Assembly: GCA_022486625.1 (NCBI GenBank)
Contig: JAKVKH010000002.1
Location: 158,799-222,798 of the forward strand
Source: Butyrivibrio sp.
GTDB lineage: Bacteria > Bacillota > Clostridia > Lachnospirales > Lachnospiraceae
Direction of reading: 5' to 3'
DNA length: 64,000 nt
Shown: piece by piece, positions 52,528-61,887 of the stretch
Numbering within the stretch: position 1 is the first letter of the stretch
Layout: each line of letters opens with the position of its first letter
The notes under the pieces: model-generated
Told to the model about the DNA's origin: nothing
The model's database searches: none
What the model saw: the letters and a program-made list of their open reading frames with translations, nothing else
Made by a program: the position numbers and the translations under genes

Positions 52528-53589
52528 ATGCATTTTAATTATTGTACATTATTTGACAGTAACTATCTGGATAAGGGTGTTGTTCTGATTCAGTCGTTGA
52601 ATCAGTGTGCCAGAGATTTCACATTATACATTTTTGCCTTTGATGAAGCGTGTGAGCAGTTTCTGAATCAGGCAGCTTTTCATAATGTGGCTGTATTATC
52701 AGAAAAGAAACTGGCTGCTGAGTATTCTACACTTGAAAGTCTGAAAGCAGAACGCACACGGGCTGAGTACTGCTGGACGTGTACACCGTATTGTATTACA
52801 TATGTGCTGGATAAAAAAGAGTGTGATAATTGCACATATATTGATACAGATATGTATTTCTGGTCAGACCCGGGAATTCTTATAGAAGAAATGATAGAAC
52901 ATAATAAGTCAGCGATGGTTACACCTCATTTTTTTGAAAAGAATCTTCGGTCTGAAATGATCAGAAGAATGTGTGGAAATTACTGTGTTGAATTTAATAC
53001 CTTTCTGAGTACACCGGAAGGACGCAGTGCCCTGGACTGGTGGCGGGAAAAGTGCACACAGGAGTGTAGTGTGAATGGAAGCGATGATACATATGGAGAC
53101 CAGAAATACCTGGATCGTCTTGTACAGAAATATGACAGCGTGTATGAAGCTGGAAATCCGGGAGGTGGAATGGCGCCATGGAACGTAATGAAGTATCAAC
53201 ACACCAGAATAGAGGGAAAGCATCTCTGGTTTAAGGAAAAGGGAAAAGAAAGACAGTATGAACTGATATATTATCATTTTCAGGGATGTACCATTAATGA
53301 CACAATGGCTGATCTTGGTTATCATCAGTGGTGTGGAAAGAACGAGGATCATGTTTTAACAAAGTTTGTATACAGGACATATATTCAGGAGATCAGAAGC
53401 GCAAGAAAAAAATACAGCTTATTTGCATATAAGAATGCGGAAACCAGTAACAGTGAAGTTGCATCCTCAAAGAGGGTCAGAATAGTTCAGAAGTCGATAA
53501 AAAGATCAGTTTATCAGCACGGATATACGATATTGTCTTTACCGAGGGTCATTCTGTTTCGTAAATATGATTTTATTAAATTGGTGTGA
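52528..53589 (+). CDS. GT8-like glycosyltransferase, unassigned
   Basis: The protein has 353 residues. FNYCTLFDSNYLDKGVVLIQ at the start and YIDTDMYFWSDPGILIEEMI near 105 place an Asp-Thr-Asp metal site on a GT-A fold, as in GT8-type enzymes. Before it, RAEYCWTCTPYCITYVLD holds four cysteines, one pair C-T-C. Later motifs are CVEFNTFLSTPEGRSALDWW near 152, DQKYLDRLV near 190 and YHFQGCTIND near 250. I know the motif order from uncharacterised capsule-locus enzymes but not a named family. It starts on the base after the previous stop, so it is almost certainly cotranscribed. The C-terminal 70 residues are basic and may bind the membrane. Confidence 0.7.
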   Translation: MHFNYCTLFDSNYLDKGVVLIQSLNQCARDFTLYIFAFDEACEQFLNQAAFHNVAVLSEKKLAAEYSTLESLKAERTRAEYCWTCTPYCITYVLDKKECDNCTYIDTDMYFWSDPGILIEEMIEHNKSAMVTPHFFEKNLRSEMIRRMCGNYCVEFNTFLSTPEGRSALDWWREKCTQECSVNGSDDTYGDQKYLDRLVQKYDSVYEAGNPGGGMAPWNVMKYQHTRIEGKHLWFKEKGKERQYELIYYHFQGCTINDTMADLGYHQWCGKNEDHVLTKFVYRTYIQEIRSARKKYSLFAYKNAETSNSEVASSKRVRIVQKSIKRSVYQHGYTILSLPRVILFRKYDFIKLV

Positions 53590-53646
53590 GGAGATATTTA
53601 CGAACCAAATGGCAAAGATCAAAAATTGATTTTTCAGAAGGAAAGC

Positions 53647-54966
53647 ATGAATATATATCAGATACCCTTTGGGGTTAATTATGTTATGAGAAATACATAT
53701 GTTGCCATCAGGCTGGACAGGTGGTATAAGAAGTTTACCAAAAGAAAAGATAGTTTGAGTGAAGCGTGTTCCGATGGTAACAGTTATGTGGAAAAGCAAC
53801 TACATTGTATTATAAGGTATGCAGTAAAATATGTACCTTATTATCATGCATATAATTGTCATACAGACCTAAATTCCATACGGGTTGTAGATAAGAGTGT
53901 GTTCAGAGACAATTATGAGCAGATGATCTCTCGGTTACATAAATATGTGATCAACTGGAAAGGAAATACAGGTGGGAGTACGGGACATCCTTTTGAATTT
54001 CTTATGTCGTCCTCTTATGATGTAGTACATCAAAATTTTTTATGGAAGCTTTGGGGATATGAGCCAGGGGATTTGATTATGGCAATTGATGGTACTAAAA
54101 TTGATGATACCCTGCTTTCTCAGAAAATTTATTGGACTAAAGTTGATCATGCAGATAAAGCATATGGCTCATATGTGATGTCTTCTTTATATCTTAATTA
54201 TGAAAGCATGCCTTTGTATATAAAGCAGATAGAACAGCTTAAACCCAAATTTATCAGAGGATATCCTTCTGCGATATATATGCTGGCCGCTTATATGCGC
54301 GATCATAATTATCATTTTGCGGCGGATATTAAAGGTATTGAATGTACGTCAGAAAGTGTTGAGCCATATCAGGTTAAAATTATCGAGAAAGCTTTTCACA
54401 CAAGAGTGTTTGGGCAATATGGACACACTGAATCTGCAGTATTTGCATTTACTTATGATGATTCATTTACATATGCATTTTCTCCATATTATGGTTATGC
54501 AGAGATAGTAGATGAAGATGGAATGGAAGTAAAACCTGGAGAGACCGGAGAAATCGTTGTTACTTCATTTACGAATTATGCCATGCCTTTTGTCAGGTAC
54601 AGGACAGGAGATCTTGCTGTATATAAGGATCGCAAGAATGGTGTCTTGCGAGTATCACGAATTTTGGGAAGAACACAAGACTATCTTGTAAATGCAAAAG
54701 GGAAAGTTTTGTTGACAGCACTTGTATTTGGAAATCATTTTAAGGCATTTGCCAATATCATATGCTGGCAGATTGTTCAGGATAAGATTGGGAAAGCAAC
54801 TATAAGAATTATTAAGGGTAATAAGTTTTGTCAAGATGATGAAAAGGAAATTTTCGATATCTTTAAGTGTGTTGCCGATATAGAAATTTCATTTGAGTAT
54901 GTTGAACAAGTTGAAAAAACATTAAGTGGAAAAAGCAGGTTTGTGATTCAGAAACTAATTGATTAA
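53647..54966 (+). CDS. CapK/PaaK-like adenylate-forming enzyme
   Basis: The protein has 439 residues and resembles phenylacetate-CoA ligase and CapK. GNTGGSTGHPFEFL near 111 is the phosphate-binding loop (T-G-G-S-T-G). FIRGYPSAIYMLAAYM near 200, GQYGHTESAVFAFTYDD near 250 (the adenylate-binding Y-G-x-T-E) and YRTGDLAVY near 320 follow. CapK-type members occur in capsule loci, where they may activate a carboxylic acid for amide or ester attachment to the glycan. I know of no proven reaction. The start is ATG 53647, with AGAAGGA a few bases upstream. It lies between a GT8-like gene and an ABC flippase. No separate carrier protein is seen nearby. Confidence 0.82.
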   Translation: MNIYQIPFGVNYVMRNTYVAIRLDRWYKKFTKRKDSLSEACSDGNSYVEKQLHCIIRYAVKYVPYYHAYNCHTDLNSIRVVDKSVFRDNYEQMISRLHKYVINWKGNTGGSTGHPFEFLMSSSYDVVHQNFLWKLWGYEPGDLIMAIDGTKIDDTLLSQKIYWTKVDHADKAYGSYVMSSLYLNYESMPLYIKQIEQLKPKFIRGYPSAIYMLAAYMRDHNYHFAADIKGIECTSESVEPYQVKIIEKAFHTRVFGQYGHTESAVFAFTYDDSFTYAFSPYYGYAEIVDEDGMEVKPGETGEIVVTSFTNYAMPFVRYRTGDLAVYKDRKNGVLRVSRILGRTQDYLVNAKGKVLLTALVFGNHFKAFANIICWQIVQDKIGKATIRIIKGNKFCQDDEKEIFDIFKCVADIEISFEYVEQVEKTLSGKSRFVIQKLID

Positions 54967-54986
54967 GTAAAAAAGTGAGATTTGGG

Positions 54987-56753
54987 ATGAGGAAAGATAT
55001 TAAAAGTATATTTGATATATGGAATAAATTGAAGTATGTACTCACTATGCAACAAAAACGCATGGGTGTATATGTACTTATTATGTCAGTTATCGGGGCA
55101 TTATTTGAAATGATGGGAGTATCAGTCATTGTTCCATTGATTCAGGTACTTCTGACTCCACAGGTAGTACGGGAGAATCCTTACATTATAAGTGCAATGT
55201 CTCTTTTCCATATTACAGATAATACAGCAATGTTATTTTTTATTTTTATACTTGTAATCGGTGTATACATAGTGAAAAATGCATTTCTTACACTTTTGTC
55301 GTGGGTTAGAGCAAGATATGCCAGCAAAATCATGAAAGAATTGTCCACAACAGTAATGCAATCCTATATGCAAAGAAGTTATACTTTTTTTGTTAACACG
55401 AATACCGGAGATCTTCTGAGAGGAACATTTAATGACTCAGAAGGCGTATACTATGTGATTTATAATGGACTTCGGATTATTGCCGAGGGACTTACGATTG
55501 TATGTATTTGTATATTTGTGATCAATACAGATATTTACATGGCAATCTGTATGATGGCATTAGGCATTATATGTATTTATATTATGCTGGTCGGATTCCG
55601 GAAAAGAATGAGAGAAAACGGAAAACAATTTCGAGAGTACAACGCTGCACTTTATCAACAGGCAAATCAGGCATATCAGGGAATTAAAGAAATTATGGTC
55701 ATGGGGAGGCAGAAATTCTTCACTGACAGGTATGAGAAAACATATGAAAAGAAGCAAAGATGCTATGTGAATTCGGCGATTGCATCAGAGATGCCGGCAT
55801 ATCTGATTGAAGCAATCTGTGTATGCGGTATTTTGCTCGCAATCATGATACGTGTCAATAATATGAGTGATGCGCAAGCTTATGTGCCAAAGCTTGCAGC
55901 ATTTGCGATGGCAGCATTCAGAATCATGCCGTCATTGGGTAAAATTTCAAGTGCTGCTAATATATTTATATATAATTGTCCGGCACTTGAGGCAACTTAT
56001 TCGGTAATGAAAGAAGTAAGGGCAAATGAAGCGACTCAGAAACAGGATGAGTCTGCATCAAATGTTGGCATTTCATTTAATGATAAACTGGAAATAAGAA
56101 ATGCTGTATGGAAATATCAGGATGCAGAGGAGCCAACAATAAATCACTTGAATTTATCCATTAAGAAAGGCTCTTCTATAGGAATTATTGGAGAATCCGG
56201 TGCAGGAAAGTCTACTTTAATTAACGTTATTCTGGGGCTTTTCAGTGTACAGGATGGCACGGTTGAAGTTGATGGCTTAAATATTAATGTAATTCCAAAA
56301 GAATGGAAACGCATTATTGGTTATGTACCGCAGGAAGTATATATGACAGACGATACTATAAAAAATAATGTTGCTTTTGGCATAGATGAGAATGACATTA
56401 GTGAAGACAGGGTATGGAAAGCTCTTGCAATGGCAAGCATGGATACGTATGTACATGATCTTCCGGAAGGACTCAATACGATAGTCGGAGAAAGAGGAAT
56501 TCATTTTTCAGGTGGGCAGAGACAAAGACTTGCAATTGCAAGAGCATTATATTATGATCCACAGATTCTGATATTTGATGAAGCAACATCTGCACTTGAT
56601 AACAATACGGAAAGAGTTGTTATGGAAGCAATTGATGCGCTTCATGAAATGAAAACTTTGATTATTGTTGCACACAGGTTATCTACAATTAAGAACTGTG
56701 ATAAGGTATATAAAATTGTTGACGGAAAAGCAATTTTATGTGAGGAGAGTTAA
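54987..56753 (+). CDS. ABC-type lipid-linked oligosaccharide flippase, PglK-like (third of three)
   Basis: The protein has 588 residues from ATG 54987; GTG 54975 is an alternative. The first helix carries FEMMGVSVIVPLI, as in its paralogues. The ATPase has Walker A GESGAGKST at 402, signature FSGGQRQR at 507 (Phe replaces the usual Leu), Walker B LIFDEATSALD with Asp531, and a following IIVAHRLS H-loop. The domain is otherwise complete, so it should be active. It is more divergent from the 1759 and 32305 proteins than these are from each other. The Wzy-like gene starts two bases after its stop, so flippase and polymerase are likely cotranslated. Confidence 0.92.
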   Translation: MRKDIKSIFDIWNKLKYVLTMQQKRMGVYVLIMSVIGALFEMMGVSVIVPLIQVLLTPQVVRENPYIISAMSLFHITDNTAMLFFIFILVIGVYIVKNAFLTLLSWVRARYASKIMKELSTTVMQSYMQRSYTFFVNTNTGDLLRGTFNDSEGVYYVIYNGLRIIAEGLTIVCICIFVINTDIYMAICMMALGIICIYIMLVGFRKRMRENGKQFREYNAALYQQANQAYQGIKEIMVMGRQKFFTDRYEKTYEKKQRCYVNSAIASEMPAYLIEAICVCGILLAIMIRVNNMSDAQAYVPKLAAFAMAAFRIMPSLGKISSAANIFIYNCPALEATYSVMKEVRANEATQKQDESASNVGISFNDKLEIRNAVWKYQDAEEPTINHLNLSIKKGSSIGIIGESGAGKSTLINVILGLFSVQDGTVEVDGLNINVIPKEWKRIIGYVPQEVYMTDDTIKNNVAFGIDENDISEDRVWKALAMASMDTYVHDLPEGLNTIVGERGIHFSGGQRQRLAIARALYYDPQILIFDEATSALDNNTERVVMEAIDALHEMKTLIIVAHRLSTIKNCDKVYKIVDGKAILCEES

Positions 56754-56754
56754 T

Positions 56755-57945
56755 GTGAAAGAGCAAGAGTTAAGGATAAAAGTAAACAATGCGTTTTATA
56801 TCACATTAGGATTGTGGATATTCATATCTACATTGAGGTTTGGAGCATTTGATAATCCAGTTCTTTTGTCATTTATTTTTCCTGTTCTCAGCAGGGGATT
56901 GTGCTTATTGCTCTTTGTAGAAAGCGTATACAAAGATGGAAGACCTGATAGAAGACGTATTGTAAAAATTATCTTATATTTAGTACTGGGATTTGTCAGT
57001 TACTATTTTTCCAAAAAAACGGTTTTTCTTGATACTTTTCTGGTTGTGGGGACGGCGCAGAAAATTCAATTGAATAAATACCTGAAGACATTTTTATATT
57101 CAATAACAGCTGGGGTTGTAGTGATTGGAATATTATATTTTACGAGAGTATTGCCAACACCAAGGTTTGAAGGAAGACTGGTTATGGGGTTTGTCGGAGA
57201 ACCTCAGTTTGCGTATACTTTATTTGCGGTACTTATGTTGTTTACAATATTGTACTGGGATAAATATAAGAAGTTTGTTTTGATCGTATTGATTTCTATA
57301 ATTCCGTTTTTTTATTATCAACTATTAAACAAAACAGCATCATTGTTGGTGATGCTGTTTTTATCTATGTTAGGCCTCATTTGGATTTGGCAGAGAAAGA
57401 AAAAGTGTGTTTTGGATACAATGTTCGGAAAAGCAGTGGGATATTCTTTTCTGGCATTAATTATTGTGGCATCGTATGCGTTAATATTGTGCAGTAAACT
57501 TCGTGATCCGCTTAATCCGGTTCTATTTACTTTTTATAATAGATTTCTATTTGGAAGTGTTATTTTAAAGGAGTTTGGAGTCAGCCTTTTTGGAAAAAAC
57601 ATTCAGTTTCCACTATACAAATGCTTGAATGAGCCAAATGAAGGCTATGTGAATATGTTCCCGGATAATACGTTTGTTCAGCTTCCTGTCGTATTTGGAA
57701 TTATTCCGACTTTAATCCTTATATATTTATTGTATGCTTCTATCATAAAATTTATACAGAAGAAGAATGAATATGTGCTTGCAGCAATTATTTGCGTATG
57801 TATGTATGCATCAATGGAGCAAATAATGACTCAATTAGTGTATTCGTTCATTTTTATTGGACTTCTTAAAACAGAAGGGGACAGGAATATAAATCAAAAT
57901 GAGTCGGAGCATGTATTATCTGAAAAGGATGTTTTGAAAGCATAG
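56755..57945 (+). CDS. Wzy-like polymerase (third of three)
   Basis: The 396-residue polytopic protein has about eleven helices. PTPRFEGRLVMGFVGEPQFAY near 140-155 sits in a loop where O-antigen polymerases have an Arg-Gly/His-Pro motif (here G-E-P-Q-F-A-Y), and LLNKTASLLVMLFLS near 187 follows. A hydrophilic loop around 270-305 (KNIQFPLYKCLNEPNEGYVN) is the candidate extracytoplasmic domain. The start is GTG 56755, with GAGGAGAG five bases upstream; it is one base beyond the previous stop. It differs from the polymerases at 6453 and 38563 and lacks the G-x-x-H-P-N motif. Polymerase assignment rests on topology and place. Confidence 0.7.
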   Translation: MKEQELRIKVNNAFYITLGLWIFISTLRFGAFDNPVLLSFIFPVLSRGLCLLLFVESVYKDGRPDRRRIVKIILYLVLGFVSYYFSKKTVFLDTFLVVGTAQKIQLNKYLKTFLYSITAGVVVIGILYFTRVLPTPRFEGRLVMGFVGEPQFAYTLFAVLMLFTILYWDKYKKFVLIVLISIIPFFYYQLLNKTASLLVMLFLSMLGLIWIWQRKKKCVLDTMFGKAVGYSFLALIIVASYALILCSKLRDPLNPVLFTFYNRFLFGSVILKEFGVSLFGKNIQFPLYKCLNEPNEGYVNMFPDNTFVQLPVVFGIIPTLILIYLLYASIIKFIQKKNEYVLAAIICVCMYASMEQIMTQLVYSFIFIGLLKTEGDRNINQNESEHVLSEKDVLKA

Positions 57946-58078
57946 AGGAACAGCAGGGAGTAAAATGATGCAATCCCAGATAATATGTGGTAAATTAGTG
58001 ATGTTAAACTTAATGAGATAGTTGTTGCAAATAATGGTCGGCATTGTGATACAGCGGCTTTAAATTGCAGGCAACGGA

Positions 58079-59512
58079 ATGTATTTGGGGATAAGTGAGT
58101 TGAACTATACAAATCAAAGAAATGATGATATTAAAAGTATTGTCAGAAGGGCAGAAGGCTTGGCAGAGACGGGTCTGTTGTCTGTTATTTATTATTTTAT
58201 TTGGAGAATTTGGTATCGATTGGACTTTGCACCGTCATACTATGGCAGGGGAAAGTACATTCTGATTTTTATATATTTATTGATGGCATTATTGGCATTT
58301 CACTTGTGTGAAGGTTATCAGTTCGGACATCTGAAGCTTTTTGATGTGATTTCGTCTCAATTCATATCTATTTGTATGCTTAATTTTATGGCATATCTTC
58401 AGATCTGTTTGATTGCAAATCGGATGGCAATTGTATACCCTATGTTATTTCTGACAGTAATTGATTTTGGAGTTGCGATTGGGTGCTGCTGGTGTTTTAC
58501 AGCACTATATCATAGCAGGTATGTGCCTCATAATATGATTCTTATTTATGGAAATGATAATGCAATTGATTTGAAATTCAAAATGGATCTCAGAGAAGAT
58601 AAATATACAATTACTGAAATTATGAGATATGATGTCGGACATGAAGAAATTGTTAAAAGAATTGGAATGCATGATTCGGTGATTTTAAATGATGTACCGG
58701 CGGTTATCCGAAATGATATTTTAAAATATTGTTATCATAATGAAATTCGTACGTATGTGGTGCCGAAGATTACGGATATTATTATTAAGGGGGCGCCAAA
58801 TATCAGTCTGTTTGATACGCCGTTAATTCTTGTAAAGGGAAGGGGACTTTCTGCGGAACAGAGAGTTATTAAGCGGGCGATGGATATTATACTGTCTTTG
58901 CTTGCGTTAATTCCGGCCAGTATCATTACTGTGGTGGTTTGGGTTGCAATAAAAATGGATGATGGAGGATCAATATTTTATACACAAGAGCGCTATACCA
59001 AAGGCGGAGAAAAATTTAAAATGTATAAGTTTCGCAGTATGAGAGTACATTCAGAGGATGACGAAACTTTCGATGCGGCAGTTGAAGATGACCCTAGAAT
59101 AACAAAGGTGGGTAAGGTTATTCGTAGAATACGTGTTGATGAAGTGCCACAGATTCTTAATGTTCTAAAGGGCGATTTGAGTATCGTTGGTCCTAGAGCT
59201 GAAAATGAAAGATCAATTGAAGCTGGACTTACTTCAATCAAGGAGTATTCAGATAGATTTAAGGTGAAGGCAGGGATTACAGGGTATGCACAGGTATATG
59301 GAAAATACAATACTTCTGCATATGATAAACTTCGGATGGATTTGATGTACATTGAGAATTATTCACTTTTGCTGGATTTCAAATTGCTGCTTATGACGAT
59401 TCGCACGCTGTTTCATAGTGACAGTACTGAAGGTTTTGATAAAGCAGAGGAATTAAAGGAAAAGCGGCAAAAGGTAATTGCCGGTAGCAAACAGATGGAA
59501 GAGAAAGAATGA
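58079..59512 (+). CDS. Polyprenyl glycosylphosphotransferase, priming enzyme (PssY/WbaP-like)
   Basis: The protein has 477 residues. Several helices in the first 160 residues are followed by a CoA-binding-like domain (NMILIYGNDNAIDLKF) and the C-terminal bacterial sugar transferase domain from about 260. VIKRAMDIILSLLALIP there is the membrane re-entrant segment, FYTQERYTKGGEKFKMYKFR is the catalytic part, then RRIRVDEVPQILNVLKGDLS and VGPRAENERS with conserved Asp-Glu and Pro-Arg. The enzyme transfers a sugar phosphate from UDP-sugar to undecaprenyl phosphate, the first step of the whole assembly. It is the only priming enzyme in the window. ATG 58079 has no convincing ribosome binding site; TTG 58100 is an alternative. 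Confidence 0.9.
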   Translation: MYLGISELNYTNQRNDDIKSIVRRAEGLAETGLLSVIYYFIWRIWYRLDFAPSYYGRGKYILIFIYLLMALLAFHLCEGYQFGHLKLFDVISSQFISICMLNFMAYLQICLIANRMAIVYPMLFLTVIDFGVAIGCCWCFTALYHSRYVPHNMILIYGNDNAIDLKFKMDLREDKYTITEIMRYDVGHEEIVKRIGMHDSVILNDVPAVIRNDILKYCYHNEIRTYVVPKITDIIIKGAPNISLFDTPLILVKGRGLSAEQRVIKRAMDIILSLLALIPASIITVVVWVAIKMDDGGSIFYTQERYTKGGEKFKMYKFRSMRVHSEDDETFDAAVEDDPRITKVGKVIRRIRVDEVPQILNVLKGDLSIVGPRAENERSIEAGLTSIKEYSDRFKVKAGITGYAQVYGKYNTSAYDKLRMDLMYIENYSLLLDFKLLLMTIRTLFHSDSTEGFDKAEELKEKRQKVIAGSKQMEEKE

Positions 59513-59534
59513 TTGTATGCACTGAAGCGTTTCA

Positions 59535-59563
59535 TTGACATACAGGGGAAACAGGGCTAGATT
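59535..59563 (+). promoter_or_regulatory. Predicted promoter within region 3
   Basis: A perfect TTGACA (59535-59540) is followed after 17 bases by TAGATT (59558-59563), four of six. Transcription would begin near 59570. The leader ends with AGGAGA five bases before ATG 59604. No terminator is seen before it, so it would add to read-through from upstream. Confidence 0.5.
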
Positions 59564-59603
59564 TAATATTGTTTTGTCTTTTTGTTATTTTAGGAGAAGT
59601 CAG

Positions 59604-60764
59604 ATGCTGAGTATATCACAGGAGTGTAGGAAATTAAACTCGTGGTGTGGTAAGAAGATAATAGTCATTAATAGTTCTAGCACATTTGAGTATCGTGTTA
59701 ATTTGTTTCGCAACGTTATGGCAGAACAAGGCGCGGAGGTTTTTGTTATTGGTTCTGATTGGGATCATATAAAAAAAAATAAACGTTTTGCTGCAGAGGA
59801 TAATTTAGTTTATATACCGACGCTTCCTTATTATAAAAATATTTCGTTGAGCAGGATTCGTAGTCATATAGAGTTTTCTAAAGATGCATTTCAACTTATA
59901 AAAGATAGAGAATGTGATTTATTGTATCTTGTCATTCCACCTAATAGTCAATCTCAGATAGCCAAGAAGTATAAAGAAAAACATCCAAATACAAAAATTG
60001 TAATGGATGTGATTGATTTATGGCCTGAGAGTTTTCCTTCTTTATATTCCGAAAAATTTCCATTTACATTATGGGCAGCAGAAAGAAATAAGAATTTAAA
60101 ATATGCAGATGTCGTATTATCAGAGTGCAATCTTTATCATGAGTATTTAGCTCCGTATTGCGGAAAAGAAAAGTTAAAAACTGTTTATTGGGCACATGCG
60201 AAAGAAACGGATGAAGAGGCAGAACTAATAGAAGCATCAATTGTTAATGCGCATTTTTCTGACAAATTTTGGATGCTTGGATATCTTGGGTCGGTCAATA
60301 ATATTATTGATATTGAACGTATTTGCGATGTTGCCAGAATATTACAGAAAACCCGACCGGTGAAAATACAGATTATTGGAACGGGGGAACGGATAAAAGA
60401 GTTTTGTGATTCGTTGTGTGATATAGGGGTAGAGGTTGTTAACTATGGAGCTATATATGATTTAAACAAAAAGCTACAAATATTAGCGCAATGTCATTTT
60501 GGAATAAATATCATGAAGCCAACTGTCAGGGTTGGGATGTCTATGAAGGCAGTAGATTATTTTCAGATGGGGATACCGGTATTGAATGGGATTTCGGGAG
60601 ACATGGAATACATAGTTCGTGAAAATGCGTGTGGCGTGAATGTAACAGAACTGGATAGCAATTGGGTGTATGACATACAGATGAAAAAAGCTGCACGTTT
60701 GTTTTATAAAAGGAACTGTTCAAATGAAGCTTACAGAAAGGCTATTCTGAGAATAATAGGGTGA
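59604..60764 (+). CDS. GT4-like glycosyltransferase
   Basis: The protein has 386 residues with a GT-B arrangement: KIIVINSSSTFEYRVNLFRN near the N-terminus, DVIDLWPESFPSLYSEKFPF near 137 and LGYLGSVNNIIDIERICDVA near 228 at the start of the donor domain. IQIIGTGERIKEFC, then GINIMKPTVRVGMSMKAVDY and QMGIPVLNGISGDMEYIV follow. The acidic GT4 signature is degenerate (VGMSMKAVDY). It is close in style to WcaI/ExpE7-type GT4 enzymes with a D-L-W-P-E motif. ATG 59604 is chosen for AGGAGA at five bases; the earlier in-frame start has none. Sequence is strongly AT-rich here. Donor unknown. Confidence 0.8.
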   Translation: MLSISQECRKLNSWCGKKIIVINSSSTFEYRVNLFRNVMAEQGAEVFVIGSDWDHIKKNKRFAAEDNLVYIPTLPYYKNISLSRIRSHIEFSKDAFQLIKDRECDLLYLVIPPNSQSQIAKKYKEKHPNTKIVMDVIDLWPESFPSLYSEKFPFTLWAAERNKNLKYADVVLSECNLYHEYLAPYCGKEKLKTVYWAHAKETDEEAELIEASIVNAHFSDKFWMLGYLGSVNNIIDIERICDVARILQKTRPVKIQIIGTGERIKEFCDSLCDIGVEVVNYGAIYDLNKKLQILAQCHFGINIMKPTVRVGMSMKAVDYFQMGIPVLNGISGDMEYIVRENACGVNVTELDSNWVYDIQMKKAARLFYKRNCSNEAYRKAILRIIG

Positions 60765-60768
60765 TATT

Positions 60769-61887
60769 TTGATAATAAAAAAACTATTAATAGTTACAGC
60801 GTTTCCACCTTGCCAGAAAACAGCAGGAGAAGATTATACACGTAGACTAATTGAAGATCTGATAGCGAAAAATTATAAGGTCGATTTAATTTATTCTGAA
60901 TATGCAGGACATGCACCAGAACTTCCCAAAAGTGTAAGAATAATTGATGTAATTCATCCTACGATTTTTAATTGTTTGAAAAGTCAAAAATTCCATCCGT
61001 TTTTTACTAAGCGTTTTGATAAAAGGGTGTTGAAGCATATACAGAAAATTGCTGACAATTATGATTTGCTTTACTTTGATTTTTCACAGGTGATGATTTA
61101 TTCAATGTTTGTAAAACATACTTGTAAGGTTTTGATGAGTCATGATGTAATTTGGCAAAAATATTCGAGGAAAAGCGGTATATTGAAGGCAATAGAACCG
61201 ATGAATGTTGCCTGGATAAAAGAAACAGAGGGTAAAGTATTACAATCGGGAAGTAGTATTGTTACATTTAGCAATAAAGATTGCAATCTTATTAGTATGG
61301 CATATAATTTACCGTCAAAATCAGTGAATTTTTATCTGAAAAGAAAGAATTTTTCTTATGATGGGATTGAAGTAAATTCTAATGTGTTTTGTTTTTATGG
61401 TTCGTGGAATAGATATGAGAATTCTGAAGCAATTGATTGGTTTATTGATAATGTATATTCGAAGGTAACAGTGCCAATTAAGTATTTGGTTATTGGTGGC
61501 GGAATGAGCGATGAACTTAAAGAAAAATTATCGAAATATATCAATTTCTCGTTGACTGGTTTTGTAGATGATCCTGTTAAAGTAATTGCAAGTTGTCAGG
61601 CATTGATAGCACCTCTTCATTATGGGGCAGGTGTAAAGGTGAAAGTGGTGGATGCATTAACATCTGGGACGCCTGTTATTGGAACAAATGTTGCTTTTGA
61701 AGGCTTGGAAGAAGACGGAGAAGGCCTGCTCTATCATGCAGAATCAAAAGAAAAAGTAATAGACTTACTTAATAATTGGCAACAAATAGGCGCAAGTGAT
61801 AAACAAATTATGGCAAAAAAGTTTTTTGATTATTATGAATGTAATCATTTTACTGATTTGCTGCCCATAATAGGGGATAAAGGATGA
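60769..61887 (+). CDS. GT4-like glycosyltransferase
   Basis: The protein has 372 residues. The N-terminal half has LIVTAFPPCQKTAGEDYTRR near 4-24, FDFSQVMIYSMFV and MSHDVIWQKYSRKSG. The C-terminal half has VFCFYGSWNRYENSEAIDWF near 205, IASCQALIAPLHYGAGVKVK near 280 and ALTSGTPVIGTNVAFEGLEE near 300, the pattern of 'Glyco_trans_4-like' enzymes with G-A-G-V-K-x-K. The start is TTG 60769, with AGGGTGA four bases upstream; no ATG lies near the conserved opening. It overlaps the next gene by four bases. Cytoplasmic, specificity unknown. Confidence 0.82.
   Translation: MIIKKLLIVTAFPPCQKTAGEDYTRRLIEDLIAKNYKVDLIYSEYAGHAPELPKSVRIIDVIHPTIFNCLKSQKFHPFFTKRFDKRVLKHIQKIADNYDLLYFDFSQVMIYSMFVKHTCKVLMSHDVIWQKYSRKSGILKAIEPMNVAWIKETEGKVLQSGSSIVTFSNKDCNLISMAYNLPSKSVNFYLKRKNFSYDGIEVNSNVFCFYGSWNRYENSEAIDWFIDNVYSKVTVPIKYLVIGGGMSDELKEKLSKYINFSLTGFVDDPVKVIASCQALIAPLHYGAGVKVKVVDALTSGTPVIGTNVAFEGLEEDGEGLLYHAESKEKVIDLLNNWQQIGASDKQIMAKKFFDYYECNHFTDLLPIIGDKG

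Noticed and set aside
57946..58078. Possible promoter in the 133-base gap before the priming transferase
   Set aside because: The best pair (TTGCAA with GATACA, 17 bases) matches only four and three of six consensus positions, no better than expected in AT-rich DNA.
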